From positions 1 to 46,854 of the forward strand of contig NZ_VIFM01000067.1 in the NCBI RefSeq assembly GCF_006636215.1: DNA of 46,854 bases, given 5' to 3'. How positions within the stretch are numbered: position 1 is the first letter of the stretch; every line of letters starts with the position of its first letter. This DNA comes from Myxococcus llanfairpwllgwyngyllgogerychwyrndrobwllllantysiliogogogochensis (lineage in GTDB: Bacteria; Myxococcota; Myxococcia; Myxococcales; Myxococcaceae). The notes below the pieces were generated by a model that was not told the DNA's origin, ran no database searches, and saw only the letters and a program-made list of their open reading frames with translations. The position numbers and the translations under genes were made by a program. Below, one piece after another: positions 1 through 8,102 of this stretch.

Positions 1-2
1 CT

Positions 3-3000
3 CCAGACCTGGGCGTGGCGGAGGTGGCGATGGGCGAGCGCTTCGACTCGCTGGAGCTGCTGGGGCGCGGGGGGATGGGGGAGGTCTACAAGGCGAGGGA
101 CCGGAGGTTGGGTCGCTTCGTGGCGCTCAAGTTCGTGCGGGAGGCGGACCCGGACCGCGTCATGCGCTTCCTCCAGGAAGCCCGCGCGCAGGCGCGCATC
201 GTCCATCCTCACGTCTGCCGCGTGTACGAGGTGGGCCGTGTCGGCGCGCGGGACTTCATCGCGATGCAGCTCGTGGACGGCACCCGGCTGGACCGCGTGG
301 CGCCCGACATGTCGCTGGGCGAGAAGGTCCAGGTGATGCGGGAGGTCGCCTCGGCGATGCACGAGGCGCATCGGCTGGGCGTCATCCACCGCGACCTCAA
401 GCCCTCCAACATCCTGGTGGAACGGCAGGAGGAGCGGCGCTGGTACCCGGTGGTGACGGACTTCGGGCTGGCCCACGACGCGGACCTGGAGCAGGGCCTC
501 ACGAAGACAGGGGCGGTGCTGGGCACGCCGTCGTACATGGCTCCCGAGCAGGCGCGCGGAGACCGCGCCAGCGTGGACCGGCGCACGGATGTCTATGGCC
601 TGGGCGCCACGCTGTACGAGTTGCTGACGGGGGTGCCGCCGTTCCGCGACACCACCTCCGTGGGCACGCTGCATCAGGTGTTGCACGAGGACGTGGTTGC
701 TCCTCGACTGCGCGTGCCGGAGGTGGCGGGCGACCTGGAGACCATCGTCCTGACGTGTCTGAACAAGGACCCGGCGCGACGGTATGCCTCGGCGCGCGCG
801 CTGGCGGAGGACCTGGACCGGTACAGGGATGGTGAGCCCATCCTCGCGCGAAGACCGGGGCTCGTCGCACGAGGACGGCGGTGGGCGGGCAAGCACCGCG
901 CGCTCGTCGTCGTCTCCGCCGTCTCCCTGCTGAGTGTGCTGGTCGTCTCCGTCCTGGGTGTGCGCTCGTGGAGTCAGGCCGAGGGACGCGCCCGTCTGGC
1001 GGAGCACCTGGGGCAGCAGGTGAAGGACGTGGAGTGGCTGATGCGCGCGGCCTTGATGGCGCCGCTGCATGACACGCGTCCGGAAGAGCGGCTCGTGCGG
1101 GAGCGGATGGTCCAGCTCACCTCGACACCGCACGCGCTGGGGGCGCATGGCGAGTCGCTGGTGCATTACGCACGAGGCCGTGGCCATCTGGCGATGGGCG
1201 AGCTGGAACAGGCCCGCGAGGAGCTGACTCGCGCGGCGGGGCTGGGGCTGGATTCTCCCGAGCTGAATCTGGCGTTGGGGAAGACGCTGGGCGGCCTGTA
1301 TCTCCTGGAGATGGAGACGGCGCGACGCCGGGGCGGGCCCGAGTGGGTGGCCGAGCATGCGCGGACCCTGGAAGTGGACCTCCTCGCGCCCGCCCTGCGC
1401 GCGCTGGAGCGAGGGCAGGGCGCGGCGGGGGAGTCGCCACGGCTGCTGGCGGGATGGATGGCGTTCTATCGCCAGGACCTGGCTGGGGCGGAGGCCGCCG
1501 CGTCGGGTGCGGAGGCCGAGACTCCGTGGATGTTGGAGCCTCGGATGCTCGCGGCGGACGTGGCTCACGCGCGGGCCATGGAGCGGCTGGGGCGTGGAGA
1601 CTACGAAGCCGCGCGCGCGGACTTCCTGGAGGCAGCGCGTCGCTATGAGCGGGCGCTGGAGTTGGGGCGCAGCGATGCGCGGGGCCACGAGGCGCTCGCG
1701 GAGGTCTGGCTCCAGCAGGCGGACCTGGACCGGAAGCAGGGCCGCTCGCGCAAGGCCTCGTTGTCGCTGGCGCTGGAGGCGAGTGAGCGGGCGCTCGTCG
1801 CATCGCCCATGCGCGCGTCCGCGCACACGAAGCGGGCGCTGGTCTTGATGAATGCCTATCGCGCGGCGAATCCCCTGGATGGGAACGAGGAGCCGAAGCG
1901 GCTCCTGGGCGAAGCCATTGCGTCCGCCTCGCGAGCCATCGAGCTCGAACCCCGGGAGGTCCTGGCGTACGACACGCTGGGCTTCAGTCTCTTCCTGCGG
2001 GGGCTTCAAGTCGCGCGCGAGGGCGGAGACCCCGGGGCGTCGTGGGACGAGTCCATGGCCCAGCTCACCCGGGCACTGGAGCTGGAGCCGGCCTACCCCT
2101 GGGGACACAATGACCTGGCGCTCGTGCACCGGTGGAAGGGCAATCATCAGCGCGAGCACGGCCTGGATCCGCGCCCCGAATATGAGGCTGCGGGGAAGCA
2201 CCTGCGGCTCGCGCTGCGCACGGACCCCCGGTACCTCTTCGCGCACTCGAACCTGGCGGAGCTGCACAACGCGCTGGCGACGTATGCGCTGTCGCGAGGC
2301 GAGGACCCGGGGCCGGACGTGGAGCGGGCCCTGGAGGCGGGACAAGGCGCGCTCGCGTTGGATGGTCGCTTCTACTCCGCGCTGAACGAGGTGGCGCTGG
2401 CGGAGCTGACCCGCGCCTCGTACCTCATCGACGTGGGAGGTGACGCGAGTCCCACGTTGACCCGGGCGCTCGATGCACTCGCCCGCTCGCTGAGCATCAA
2501 TGCGACGGCGGGGCGCACCCACTTCCATGTCGCGTCGGCGCACTTGTTGTTGGCGACCCAGGCGGTGCGTGACGGGAAGTCTCCCGAGACTCCGCTGGCG
2601 GATGGGCGCCGGGCGCTGGAAGAGGCGTTGCGTGTGGACGCGCGCTGCGCGGATTGTCGCGTCGTGGGCTCGAGTCTGGAGTTGGTGGGCGCGGAGTGGG
2701 CCCGGCGGCAGGGGAGGAGCGCGGTGGAGACGCTCCTGCGAGCCCGTGCCGAGGCCCGTCGCGCCGTGGCGCTCTATCCGTATCTCGAGGCCCATGTGTC
2801 GCTCGCGCGGGCTTCGTGGAAGCTGGCTGAGGCGCAGCCCCTCGCGGAGGCGAGAGTCGCGCTGTCCGAGGGCTTGAGACAGGTGGAGCTGGCGATGCGG
2901 CTCGACCCGGATCAGGCGCAGGCACATGCGCTGCGTGCCGGGCTGTTGTTCATGGAGGCGCGGGTGGGCTCCACGCAGGAGGAAGGTGTCCGTCAGGCGA

Positions 3001-3215
3001 AAGCCGCGCTCGCGCGAGCCCTGGAACACAACCCCTTGCTTCGTCGTGAGTACATCGAACTGATACGAGGCCTGGACGCCATGATCCAGGTCCCCGTCGC
3101 AGGACCTGCAAAGTGGTTGGCCCCCGTAGAGCATCCAGGGGTCATCCACCTCCAGGCCCCCGGCGGTGAACGGTTGCTCGACACCCAGCGAGGCGTGAAG
3201 CCCCGTCAGCGGTGA
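3..3215 (+). CDS. Ser/Thr protein kinase with TPR array, 5'-partial
   Basis: Hanks-type kinase domain, one membrane segment, then a long TPR region. Numbering from the first in-frame GTG at 15, the glycine loop GRGGMGEVYK lies near 17-26, the ATP-binding Lys of VALKF at 39, catalytic HRDLKPSN at 125-132, DFG at 149-151 and the GTPSYMAPEQ activation-segment end near 168-177. A hydrophobic stretch around 295-318 should cross the inner membrane, placing the kinase in the cytoplasm and the TPR repeats (about 380-1000) outside it, where they probably bind partners. The frame is open to the window edge. The paralogue at 28613-32230 carries about 95 residues before the equivalent of ERF/ERY, so the true start is probably upstream and this copy is truncated by the window. 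Kinase identity is certain; the substrate is unknown. Confidence 0.93.
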   Translation, partial: PDLGVAEVAMGERFDSLELLGRGGMGEVYKARDRRLGRFVALKFVREADPDRVMRFLQEARAQARIVHPHVCRVYEVGRVGARDFIAMQLVDGTRLDRVAPDMSLGEKVQVMREVASAMHEAHRLGVIHRDLKPSNILVERQEERRWYPVVTDFGLAHDADLEQGLTKTGAVLGTPSYMAPEQARGDRASVDRRTDVYGLGATLYELLTGVPPFRDTTSVGTLHQVLHEDVVAPRLRVPEVAGDLETIVLTCLNKDPARRYASARALAEDLDRYRDGEPILARRPGLVARGRRWAGKHRALVVVSAVSLLSVLVVSVLGVRSWSQAEGRARLAEHLGQQVKDVEWLMRAALMAPLHDTRPEERLVRERMVQLTSTPHALGAHGESLVHYARGRGHLAMGELEQAREELTRAAGLGLDSPELNLALGKTLGGLYLLEMETARRRGGPEWVAEHARTLEVDLLAPALRALERGQGAAGESPRLLAGWMAFYRQDLAGAEAAASGAEAETPWMLEPRMLAADVAHARAMERLGRGDYEAARADFLEAARRYERALELGRSDARGHEALAEVWLQQADLDRKQGRSRKASLSLALEASERALVASPMRASAHTKRALVLMNAYRAANPLDGNEEPKRLLGEAIASASRAIELEPREVLAYDTLGFSLFLRGLQVAREGGDPGASWDESMAQLTRALELEPAYPWGHNDLALVHRWKGNHQREHGLDPRPEYEAAGKHLRLALRTDPRYLFAHSNLAELHNALATYALSRGEDPGPDVERALEAGQGALALDGRFYSALNEVALAELTRASYLIDVGGDASPTLTRALDALARSLSINATAGRTHFHVASAHLLLATQAVRDGKSPETPLADGRRALEEALRVDARCADCRVVGSSLELVGAEWARRQGRSAVETLLRARAEARRAVALYPYLEAHVSLARASWKLAEAQPLAEARVALSEGLRQVELAMRLDPDQAQAHALRAGLLFMEARVGSTQEEGVRQAKAALARALEHNPLLRREYIELIRGLDAMIQVPVAGPAKWLAPVEHPGVIHLQAPGGERLLDTQRGVKPRQR

Positions 3216-3250
3216 CCCTGACATCATTGCACATGGATATGGGTAACGGA

Positions 3251-3547
3251 ATGAAAGACAAAACAGGGCGACGGTTCCGAAGGCCAGCAGCGCTCTGGCT
3301 GGGATTGTTTCCATGGGTCGGCTGTGGACAGCCCACCGGCGCGCCAGGAGCGCAGGTTTCGACAGTCGCTGCTCTGTCGGGGGCTCAGGCTCAAGCCCGT
3401 ATCGCCGCTGGCGATTCCCATTCGCTGGCGCTGCGCTCAGACGGCACTGCGTGGGGCTGGGGCTACAACGCATTCGGCGAGGTGGGGGATGGCATCACGA
3501 GCAAGCGCTCCACCCCGGTGCCGGTGCCCGGGCTGATCGGGATATAG
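3251..3547 (+). pseudogene. Truncated RCC1-repeat lipoprotein
   Basis: A 98-residue remnant. It starts with a lipoprotein-type signal (basic MKDKTGRRFRR, hydrophobic LWLGLFPWVGC) and then one RCC1-type blade (SLALRSDGTAWGWG...GEVGDG). Secreted RCC1-propeller proteins of myxobacteria normally carry six or more such blades over several hundred residues, so this copy breaks off after the first. The frame ends at TAG 3545-3547, just before a transposase remnant, which suggests that insertion or deletion removed the rest. GTG at 3212 and ATG at 3239 are other possible starts; 3251 places the signal peptide best. The RCC1 identity is good; whether the short product is made is unknown. Confidence 0.6.
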
Positions 3548-3631
3548 CCGCATCCTCCTGGTGAGCGAGCGCAACGCGGACACGGTGGACCTGTACCGCA
3601 CCGGATTGTCGAGACACCCAGGCGGTCGTAA

Positions 3632-3847
3632 TCAGGCCGCTTGTTTCAGCTGCGGCAGCGCTCGCCGGGCCTGACTCGGCGAGAGGAAGTTGTGGCGCTC
3701 CAGCAGCCGGTGCTCGTTGTATCGGTGGGCCCACTCCAGCAGGGCCGTCCGGAGGTACTCCACGGGGGAGAAGATGCGCACCCAGAGCAGGCGCTCCTTG
3801 AGGGTGCGAATGAAGCGCTCGGCGCAGCCACTGCCCTCGGGGCCTTC
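3632..3847 (-). pseudogene. IS3-like transposase C-terminal remnant
   Basis: On the minus strand the frame encodes the end of an rve/integrase-core transposase: EGSGCAERFIRTLKER, then a YNEHR segment and ERHNFLSPSQARR near the stop. This matches the closing part of IS3-type OrfB, where a final catalytic Glu helix precedes the YN..R region. The upstream catalytic Asp residues and OrfA are absent, and residues upstream of about 3847 in this frame do not look like transposase. No terminal inverted repeats or target duplication were found. The adjoining 3548-3631 contains another short coding-like frame of unknown origin, and 3848-4100 shows nothing I recognise. This is a dead insertion-sequence fragment that probably broke the RCC1 gene. 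Confidence 0.7.
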
Positions 3848-4116
3848 GAACAGAAGCAGTACCCGGGTGTGAGCAGCAACCAGAGAACCAGGGTGACCCG
3901 CGCCATTGCAGTTATCGATGAGAGGAGGCTCCTCTTCCGTCTGGCTCACCTGGATGCTAGGTATCAAATATTCAGCTCTTTCTACCGTCACCAAATCCTC
4001 ATGAACGCCTCCGCCGTCAATGCGTCCCCAGCCTTTGACAGTCGTCCACTACCGCAGCCGCCTGCAGCCGTGACGCCCTTTCTGTCGGATGTCGCCACGA
4101 AGAGAGGAGGGGGCTG

Positions 4117-4785
4117 GTGAAGGGCTTCGGCTGTCTAGCGGTGCTGTTTGGGGGTGCACTCAAGCTCTGGTCAGCCTTTTGGGTAATCGCCCTGCTCGTC
4201 GCCCACGCGCACGGGAAAATACAGGAGCCGGCCAAAATGGTTGCCGCCCTGTGGGGGGTGATGGTCGTACTCCCCTTCCTGCTCGGCCAATTTCTGTGGA
4301 AGAAGGGGCGTTCGTCCCAAGAAGAGCGCGAGCACGCTCACTGGGTAACGCCGACCGTGGAGCGCCGTGACCCCATGGCTGAGCTGGCTGACTTCATCCG
4401 CAACAAGGGGGATGTCACCGTCAAGGACGTGGCCATCTTCTGTCAGGTGTCGGAAGAGAAGGCTGAACAATTCATCCTGAAGCTCATCGCCGCCGGTGAA
4501 ATCAACCGAGTCTTCGAACCCCAGAAGGGGGCTTACGTTGTTTCCTCCTTCACCCCGGGGCGGACTTCCGCCGGCTTCCTGTCGAGCGCTGTTTCCCTCG
4601 GCAACGTGAGCGCAGATGCATCCGCTTCATCAGAAAACGTCACTGTCTCAACTCGGCGCCTCGAGCACCGCTGCCCTTCGTGCAACGCTCCACAGGACCT
4701 CGGCGAATCAAGTCCCGGAGACAAGCGCGTCTGTCCCTATTGCGATATCGCCTTCCTGGTGGTCGCCGCGTCGCCCGGCCCCTGA
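4117..4785 (+). CDS. Membrane protein with zinc-ribbon tail
   Basis: A 222-residue protein of unknown function. Two hydrophobic segments (about 5-29 and 43-62) anchor it. A predicted helical, winged-helix-like stretch follows at about 88-145 (MAELADFIRNKGDVTVKDVA..., ...EEKAEQFILKLIAAGEINRV). A Ser/Thr-rich linker leads to a four-cysteine zinc ribbon, CPSCNAP...CPYCD, near the C-terminus. The start is GTG at 4117, chosen for the AGAGGAGG ribosome-binding site at 4101-4110. The helical part resembles PCI/winged-helix folds, but that is only an impression. It stands alone in a scarred region beside a transposase remnant and may be a recent arrival. No function is assigned. Confidence 0.75.
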   Translation: MKGFGCLAVLFGGALKLWSAFWVIALLVAHAHGKIQEPAKMVAALWGVMVVLPFLLGQFLWKKGRSSQEEREHAHWVTPTVERRDPMAELADFIRNKGDVTVKDVAIFCQVSEEKAEQFILKLIAAGEINRVFEPQKGAYVVSSFTPGRTSAGFLSSAVSLGNVSADASASSENVTVSTRRLEHRCPSCNAPQDLGESSPGDKRVCPYCDIAFLVVAASPGP

Positions 4786-4897
4786 ACAAAGAGCCCGCCT
4801 GCTGCTGGAGGAGGAGATTCGAGGCCTGCTGACGTCCTTGGGGCACCTGGACGTGGTTACACTCCGCCTTGGCCCTGACCTGCTGGGCACGCCCTAG
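4786..4897 (+). pseudogene. Possible C-terminal gene remnant
   Basis: In a different frame from the preceding gene, the bases after its stop read as a coding-like tail (LLLEEEIRGLLTSLGHLDV, then TLRLGPDLLGTP and a stop). It has no start or upstream domain of its own. It looks like the last few dozen codons of a deleted or frameshifted gene, consistent with the other truncated material at 3216-4100. Chance coding-like character cannot be excluded. Confidence 0.25.
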
Positions 4898-6237
4898 TGG
4901 CGCGGTGGCAGGCCCGTCGCGAGCTTGCCGTTGTCCCGCCACAGGATGCGCTGCCCCGACGGTGCCTCACAGCGCTCGATTCGGGGGCCATGCTCCGGAT
5001 GCAGGGGAATCTCCGGGTGACGCCGGTGCTCGGGGTTGAGGCAGACCGCGCCCTCGGGACTCCAGAGGGCCTCCAGGAAGTCGGTGCGCTCGATGCCGCC
5101 CTCCGCGTCCCGTCCAAACCCATACTCGTCCCGCTTGACGATGCGCGTGCCCGTCAGCGTGTAGCTCTTGAGGTCGCCCTTGCCCACGAAGTACGCCGCG
5201 CGCTTCGCCTGGAGACAGGAGCCATAGACATATTCCCGATTCGGGTCCGACACCCCTGTCTGGGGATTCCAGGGGCTGTAACCCCAATCCAGGCACGTGA
5301 CGATGGCGCCGGACTCGCAACCAAGCGTCGTGACGTTGGCGTCGGCGGTGACGGCGGCATTCATGTCATCCACCACCCGCCCCGGGAGGATGCCCACCCG
5401 GCCCCGCGCGGACCCGCCGCACGGATTCGTCCAGGCCGGATGATTGCCATTGGGGTCTCTCAACCGGTGTCGTACCTCGTACTTCTGAAGCTGGAACGGC
5501 GGGAGGAGTTGGTCGGTTCCCAGCGGGACGAGCTGGAGCTCGAAGAACGTCTCCTCATCCGGCACGTTCCGGAAGAGCACGTCGAACGTGAAGCCCGCGA
5601 GCGCCGGCCCCTGGAGCGTCTGGATGTCCTCTGGCTTGCTGCACTTCGTCCGCGACTGACAGTAATTGACGACGAGCTGGTCCCCGTTGCCCTGCACGCT
5701 GTGAATCGCAACGAAGCTCGCGGGAGCGCCCTGCGGCGTGCGACCGAGCTGGCCCGGCAATACCCCCCGGAGCGTCGCGGTGTAGAAGAGCGTGCCCATG
5801 AGGCGGTCCCTCCCCTTGAGCACCACGTCCCCGGGCGCGCGGTTGACGAAGGCCTCCGGGCAGAACCGGAACTCCGTCCCCTGGGTGAAGCAGAAGTCGC
5901 TGCCCTCGACGATGTAGATGCCCTGGCCGTTCGAGTTGTCCGGGATGCACTGCCCCGTCGGACACTCCATCGGCGCCAGCGGTTGGGCCGTGGGCTCCAG
6001 GGGCGGGCAGTCCTTTCCCTTGCAAGGTGTGACGGGCAACTGGGTCTCCGAGTCCGTCACGTACTTGTCGCCCACGTCGGGCTGCCGGGGGTTCGGGTCT
6101 GAAGGTGACGGCGGGAGCTGGAGGGGCTTGAGGCAGGCGCTCGCGCCGAGGAGCGCCAGTGTCGCCAGCAGGATGGGGCCGGTGGTCCGGTGGGCTCCCC
6201 GCACGGGCGCCGCGATGTCGTCAGTCATGTTCCTCAT
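4894..6237 (-). CDS. ADYC-domain-like secreted lipoprotein
   Basis: A 447-residue lipoprotein. The signal segment GPILLATLALLGASAC ends in a lipobox (ASAC); a Pro-rich linker follows, then a large Cys-containing region. The C-terminal half resembles the ADYC domain, a lineage-specific secreted domain of myxobacteria, from the order LDWGYSPW, then SCLQAKRAAYFVGKG, then SYTLTGTRI. The eponymous RADYC motif is altered here to RAAYF, so the usual Cys is missing. ATG 6237 was chosen because it sits behind AGGGGAC; ATG 6228 is an alternative. The gene is divergent from the FHA/sigma-54 activator at 6426 and has a good -24/-12 promoter at 6278-6292. The family assignment is from memory of the motif; function is unknown. 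Confidence 0.75.
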   Translation of the reverse strand: MRNMTDDIAAPVRGAHRTTGPILLATLALLGASACLKPLQLPPSPSDPNPRQPDVGDKYVTDSETQLPVTPCKGKDCPPLEPTAQPLAPMECPTGQCIPDNSNGQGIYIVEGSDFCFTQGTEFRFCPEAFVNRAPGDVVLKGRDRLMGTLFYTATLRGVLPGQLGRTPQGAPASFVAIHSVQGNGDQLVVNYCQSRTKCSKPEDIQTLQGPALAGFTFDVLFRNVPDEETFFELQLVPLGTDQLLPPFQLQKYEVRHRLRDPNGNHPAWTNPCGGSARGRVGILPGRVVDDMNAAVTADANVTTLGCESGAIVTCLDWGYSPWNPQTGVSDPNREYVYGSCLQAKRAAYFVGKGDLKSYTLTGTRIVKRDEYGFGRDAEGGIERTDFLEALWSPEGAVCLNPEHRRHPEIPLHPEHGPRIERCEAPSGQRILWRDNGKLATGLPPRH

Positions 6238-6277
6238 GGTGGTGTCCCCTGGTGCCTCGTGATGCGTGCGCCCCATA

Positions 6278-6292
6278 GCGAGCGCCGTGCCA
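6278..6292 (-). promoter_or_regulatory. Candidate sigma-54 (-24/-12) promoter
   Basis: Read on the minus strand this is TGGCACGGCGCTCGC, compared with consensus TGGCACG-N4-TTGC. The -24 GG and -12 GC have the required 10-nt spacing, and the only deviation is TCGC for TTGC. The predicted +1 is near 6266, about 30 nt before the ATG of the ADYC lipoprotein gene. A sigma-54 activator is encoded divergently 134 bp away. Confidence 0.55.
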
Positions 6293-6367
6293 CGGTTGAA
6301 CGCGCCCCTGACATTCCCGTCGCCGGCGGGAGCATGTCCTCGCCAGGCGCCCGGGTCGCTCCGGAAA

Positions 6368-6399
6368 TGGCACAAGCGCTGGCACCGTGCCGTGTGCCA
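6368..6399. promoter_or_regulatory. Nested palindromes, candidate activator site
   Basis: Outer inverted repeat TGGCACA (6368-6374) / TGTGCCA (6393-6399) encloses a second palindrome GGCACCGTGCC (6381-6391). It lies about 100-130 bp upstream of the predicted sigma-54 start at 6266, a usual enhancer position. It also covers roughly -26 to -57 of the divergent activator gene, so one bound protein could activate the lipoprotein and repress its own gene. Confidence 0.5.
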
Positions 6400-6411
6400 C
6401 CGCCCGGCGCG

Positions 6412-6417
6412 TATGAT
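6412..6417 (+). promoter_or_regulatory. -10 hexamer, likely leaderless start
   Basis: TATGAT lies 8 nt before the ATG at 6426. Transcription would begin at or within 1-2 nt of the start codon, and no Shine-Dalgarno sequence is present. No convincing -35 hexamer is visible. Confidence 0.45.
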
Positions 6418-6425
6418 GACCCGGC

Positions 6426-7796
6426 ATGGAACACGATGGGTCGACGCTCCGGCCGAGTGGTGATGGACGAGGGATGGAGGTCTCGGACGCGGCGCGCGTT
6501 CCCGGGCTGGTGCGCCTGTTCGGCGGAGGGGCGGCGCTGGCGGTGGCGCTCCGGCTCCCGCTGGAGGGGCTGGAGCTGGGGCGAGGTCCCCAACTCGGCG
6601 ACGTCCAGGACCCGAGGATGTCGCGGCGCCATGCCCAGGTCCGCTTCGACGGGAAGCACTTCTGGGCCGTCGACCTGGGAAGCCAGAACGGAACCTGGGT
6701 GGATGGAGAGCCGCTCGCGCCCGGCGCGCCTCGCGAGGTGCGCGCTGTGCTCCGGATGGGAGACTCCCTCTTCGTGCCGAGCGTCGACGTGCGGCCCCTG
6801 GAAGAACACGGCGTCGGACTGGTGGACGGCTTCGTGCGGGGGCCCGGTGGCCAGAGGCTGCTCGCGGAGGTGACTCGCGCCGCGGAGCTGGGCTTTTCGC
6901 TCCACATCCATGGAGAGAGCGGCTCCGGCAAGGAAGGCATGGCGCGCGCCTTCCACCAACACGGTCCCCGGCGCGAGGGCCCCTTCGTCGCCGTCAACTG
7001 CGCGGCCATTCCCGAGGGCATCGCGGAGCGGCTCCTCTTCGGTGTCCGGCGCGGCGCGTACTCCGGCGCGGAGGCAGACGCCCAGGGATACCTGCAGGCC
7101 GCGGATGGCGGCACGCTGTTCCTCGATGAAGTGGTGGAGCTGGACCTGGCCGTCCAGGCCAAGCTGCTGCGCGCGCTGGAGACGCGCGAGGTGCTGCCCC
7201 TGGGCGCCTCCCGGCCGAAGACGGTGGACCTGCACCTGTGCTCCGCGAGCAACAAGGACCTGCGCGCCCTGGTGGCCCGGGGCGGGCTGCGCGAGGACCT
7301 GTACTTCCGCATGGGCCGGCCCGAGGTGGTGGTGCCTCCGCTGCGCCAGCGCCCCGAGGAGCTGCCCCTGCTGCTCCAACGCGAAGCGGAGCGGGTGGCA
7401 CCGGGGCTCGGGCTCCACGTCTCCCTGGTGGAGCAGTGTCTCCTGCGGCCCTGGCCGGGAAACATCCGCGAACTCCTGGTGGAGCTGCGTGGCGCAGTCC
7501 AGGCCGCGCTGCTTCAGAGCGCCACCCGGGTGGAGGCTCGACACCTGAGCCCGAGCGCGGGAACAGCCTTTGGCCCCGGAAGCGTCACCGTGCGCGCCGG
7601 CCCCGAGCCTCGCGCGGATGCGATGGAGCGCGCCCAGGGGGATGTCCAGGAACGGGCCCGGATTGAAGAGGCCCTGCGCCAGCAGGGAGGCAATGTCTCC
7701 GCGACGGCGCGCGCGCTCGGCCTGCACCGCACCCAGCTTCGACGGCTGCTGCGCCGGCACGGCCTCGACGGCGCGGAGTCCTCCGAGCCCGAGTGA
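6426..7796 (+). CDS. FHA-domain sigma-54 activator (EBP1)
   Basis: A 456-residue enhancer-binding protein of the kind abundant in myxobacteria. The N-terminal FHA domain (about 48-118) keeps LGRG (Arg53), the SRRHA motif at 66-70 and GSQNGTWV near 85-92, so it should read phosphothreonine from a Ser/Thr kinase. The AAA+ domain has Walker A GESGSGKE at 163-170, Walker B GGTLFLDE at 228-235 and an arginine-finger region further on. The sigma-54 contact loop reads GAYSGA (210-215) instead of GAFTGA: Phe to Tyr is common, but Thr to Ser is unusual at a residue needed for sigma-54 contact. A Fis-type helix-turn-helix closes the protein (about 417-446). The start is ATG 6426, probably leaderless. 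Likely target: the divergent ADYC lipoprotein gene. Confidence 0.93.
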   Translation: MEHDGSTLRPSGDGRGMEVSDAARVPGLVRLFGGGAALAVALRLPLEGLELGRGPQLGDVQDPRMSRRHAQVRFDGKHFWAVDLGSQNGTWVDGEPLAPGAPREVRAVLRMGDSLFVPSVDVRPLEEHGVGLVDGFVRGPGGQRLLAEVTRAAELGFSLHIHGESGSGKEGMARAFHQHGPRREGPFVAVNCAAIPEGIAERLLFGVRRGAYSGAEADAQGYLQAADGGTLFLDEVVELDLAVQAKLLRALETREVLPLGASRPKTVDLHLCSASNKDLRALVARGGLREDLYFRMGRPEVVVPPLRQRPEELPLLLQREAERVAPGLGLHVSLVEQCLLRPWPGNIRELLVELRGAVQAALLQSATRVEARHLSPSAGTAFGPGSVTVRAGPEPRADAMERAQGDVQERARIEEALRQQGGNVSATARALGLHRTQLRRLLRRHGLDGAESSEPE

Positions 7797-8102
7797 GCCG
7801 CGTTCTCCCGGATGCGCGCGCCCCGTGTGTGAGCCCGCATGACGGAGTGTCCGGTATCTCCTGGCGTCGCCGCCGGGCGTGGATGTCTACAATCCTGATG
7901 GACGACGCTGTTTCAAGCTCCTTTTCAATTTTGCCATTGCAGTCGTCCGCCAGGGCTTGTGTGTATTTGAGCTGGTAAAACAGGGAAAACCTGCCAGTAT
8001 GCCGCGACGCGGCGAAGAAGGACTTTCACCGTCGCGCCAAGGTCCCGCGCCAGGCCGGACGTCATTCCCTGTCATCCGGAAGCGGGCAGGAGGAATCGTT
8101 TC
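7797..8102. other. Intergenic region, AT-rich promoter stretch
   Basis: About 300 bp between the activator and the GH6 gene. Bases 7905-7995 are clearly more AT-rich than the surroundings, as expected for a promoter of the downstream gene, but no clean -35/-10 pair or -24/-12 pair was found. An AGGAGG ribosome-binding site closes the region. No coding or RNA feature is seen. Confidence 0.4.

Noticed and set aside
6368-6385. TGGCAC-N5-CTGGC as a plus-strand sigma-54 promoter for EBP1
   Set aside because: The -12 element is CTGG, lacking the GC at the needed position; the bases fit better as part of the palindromes.
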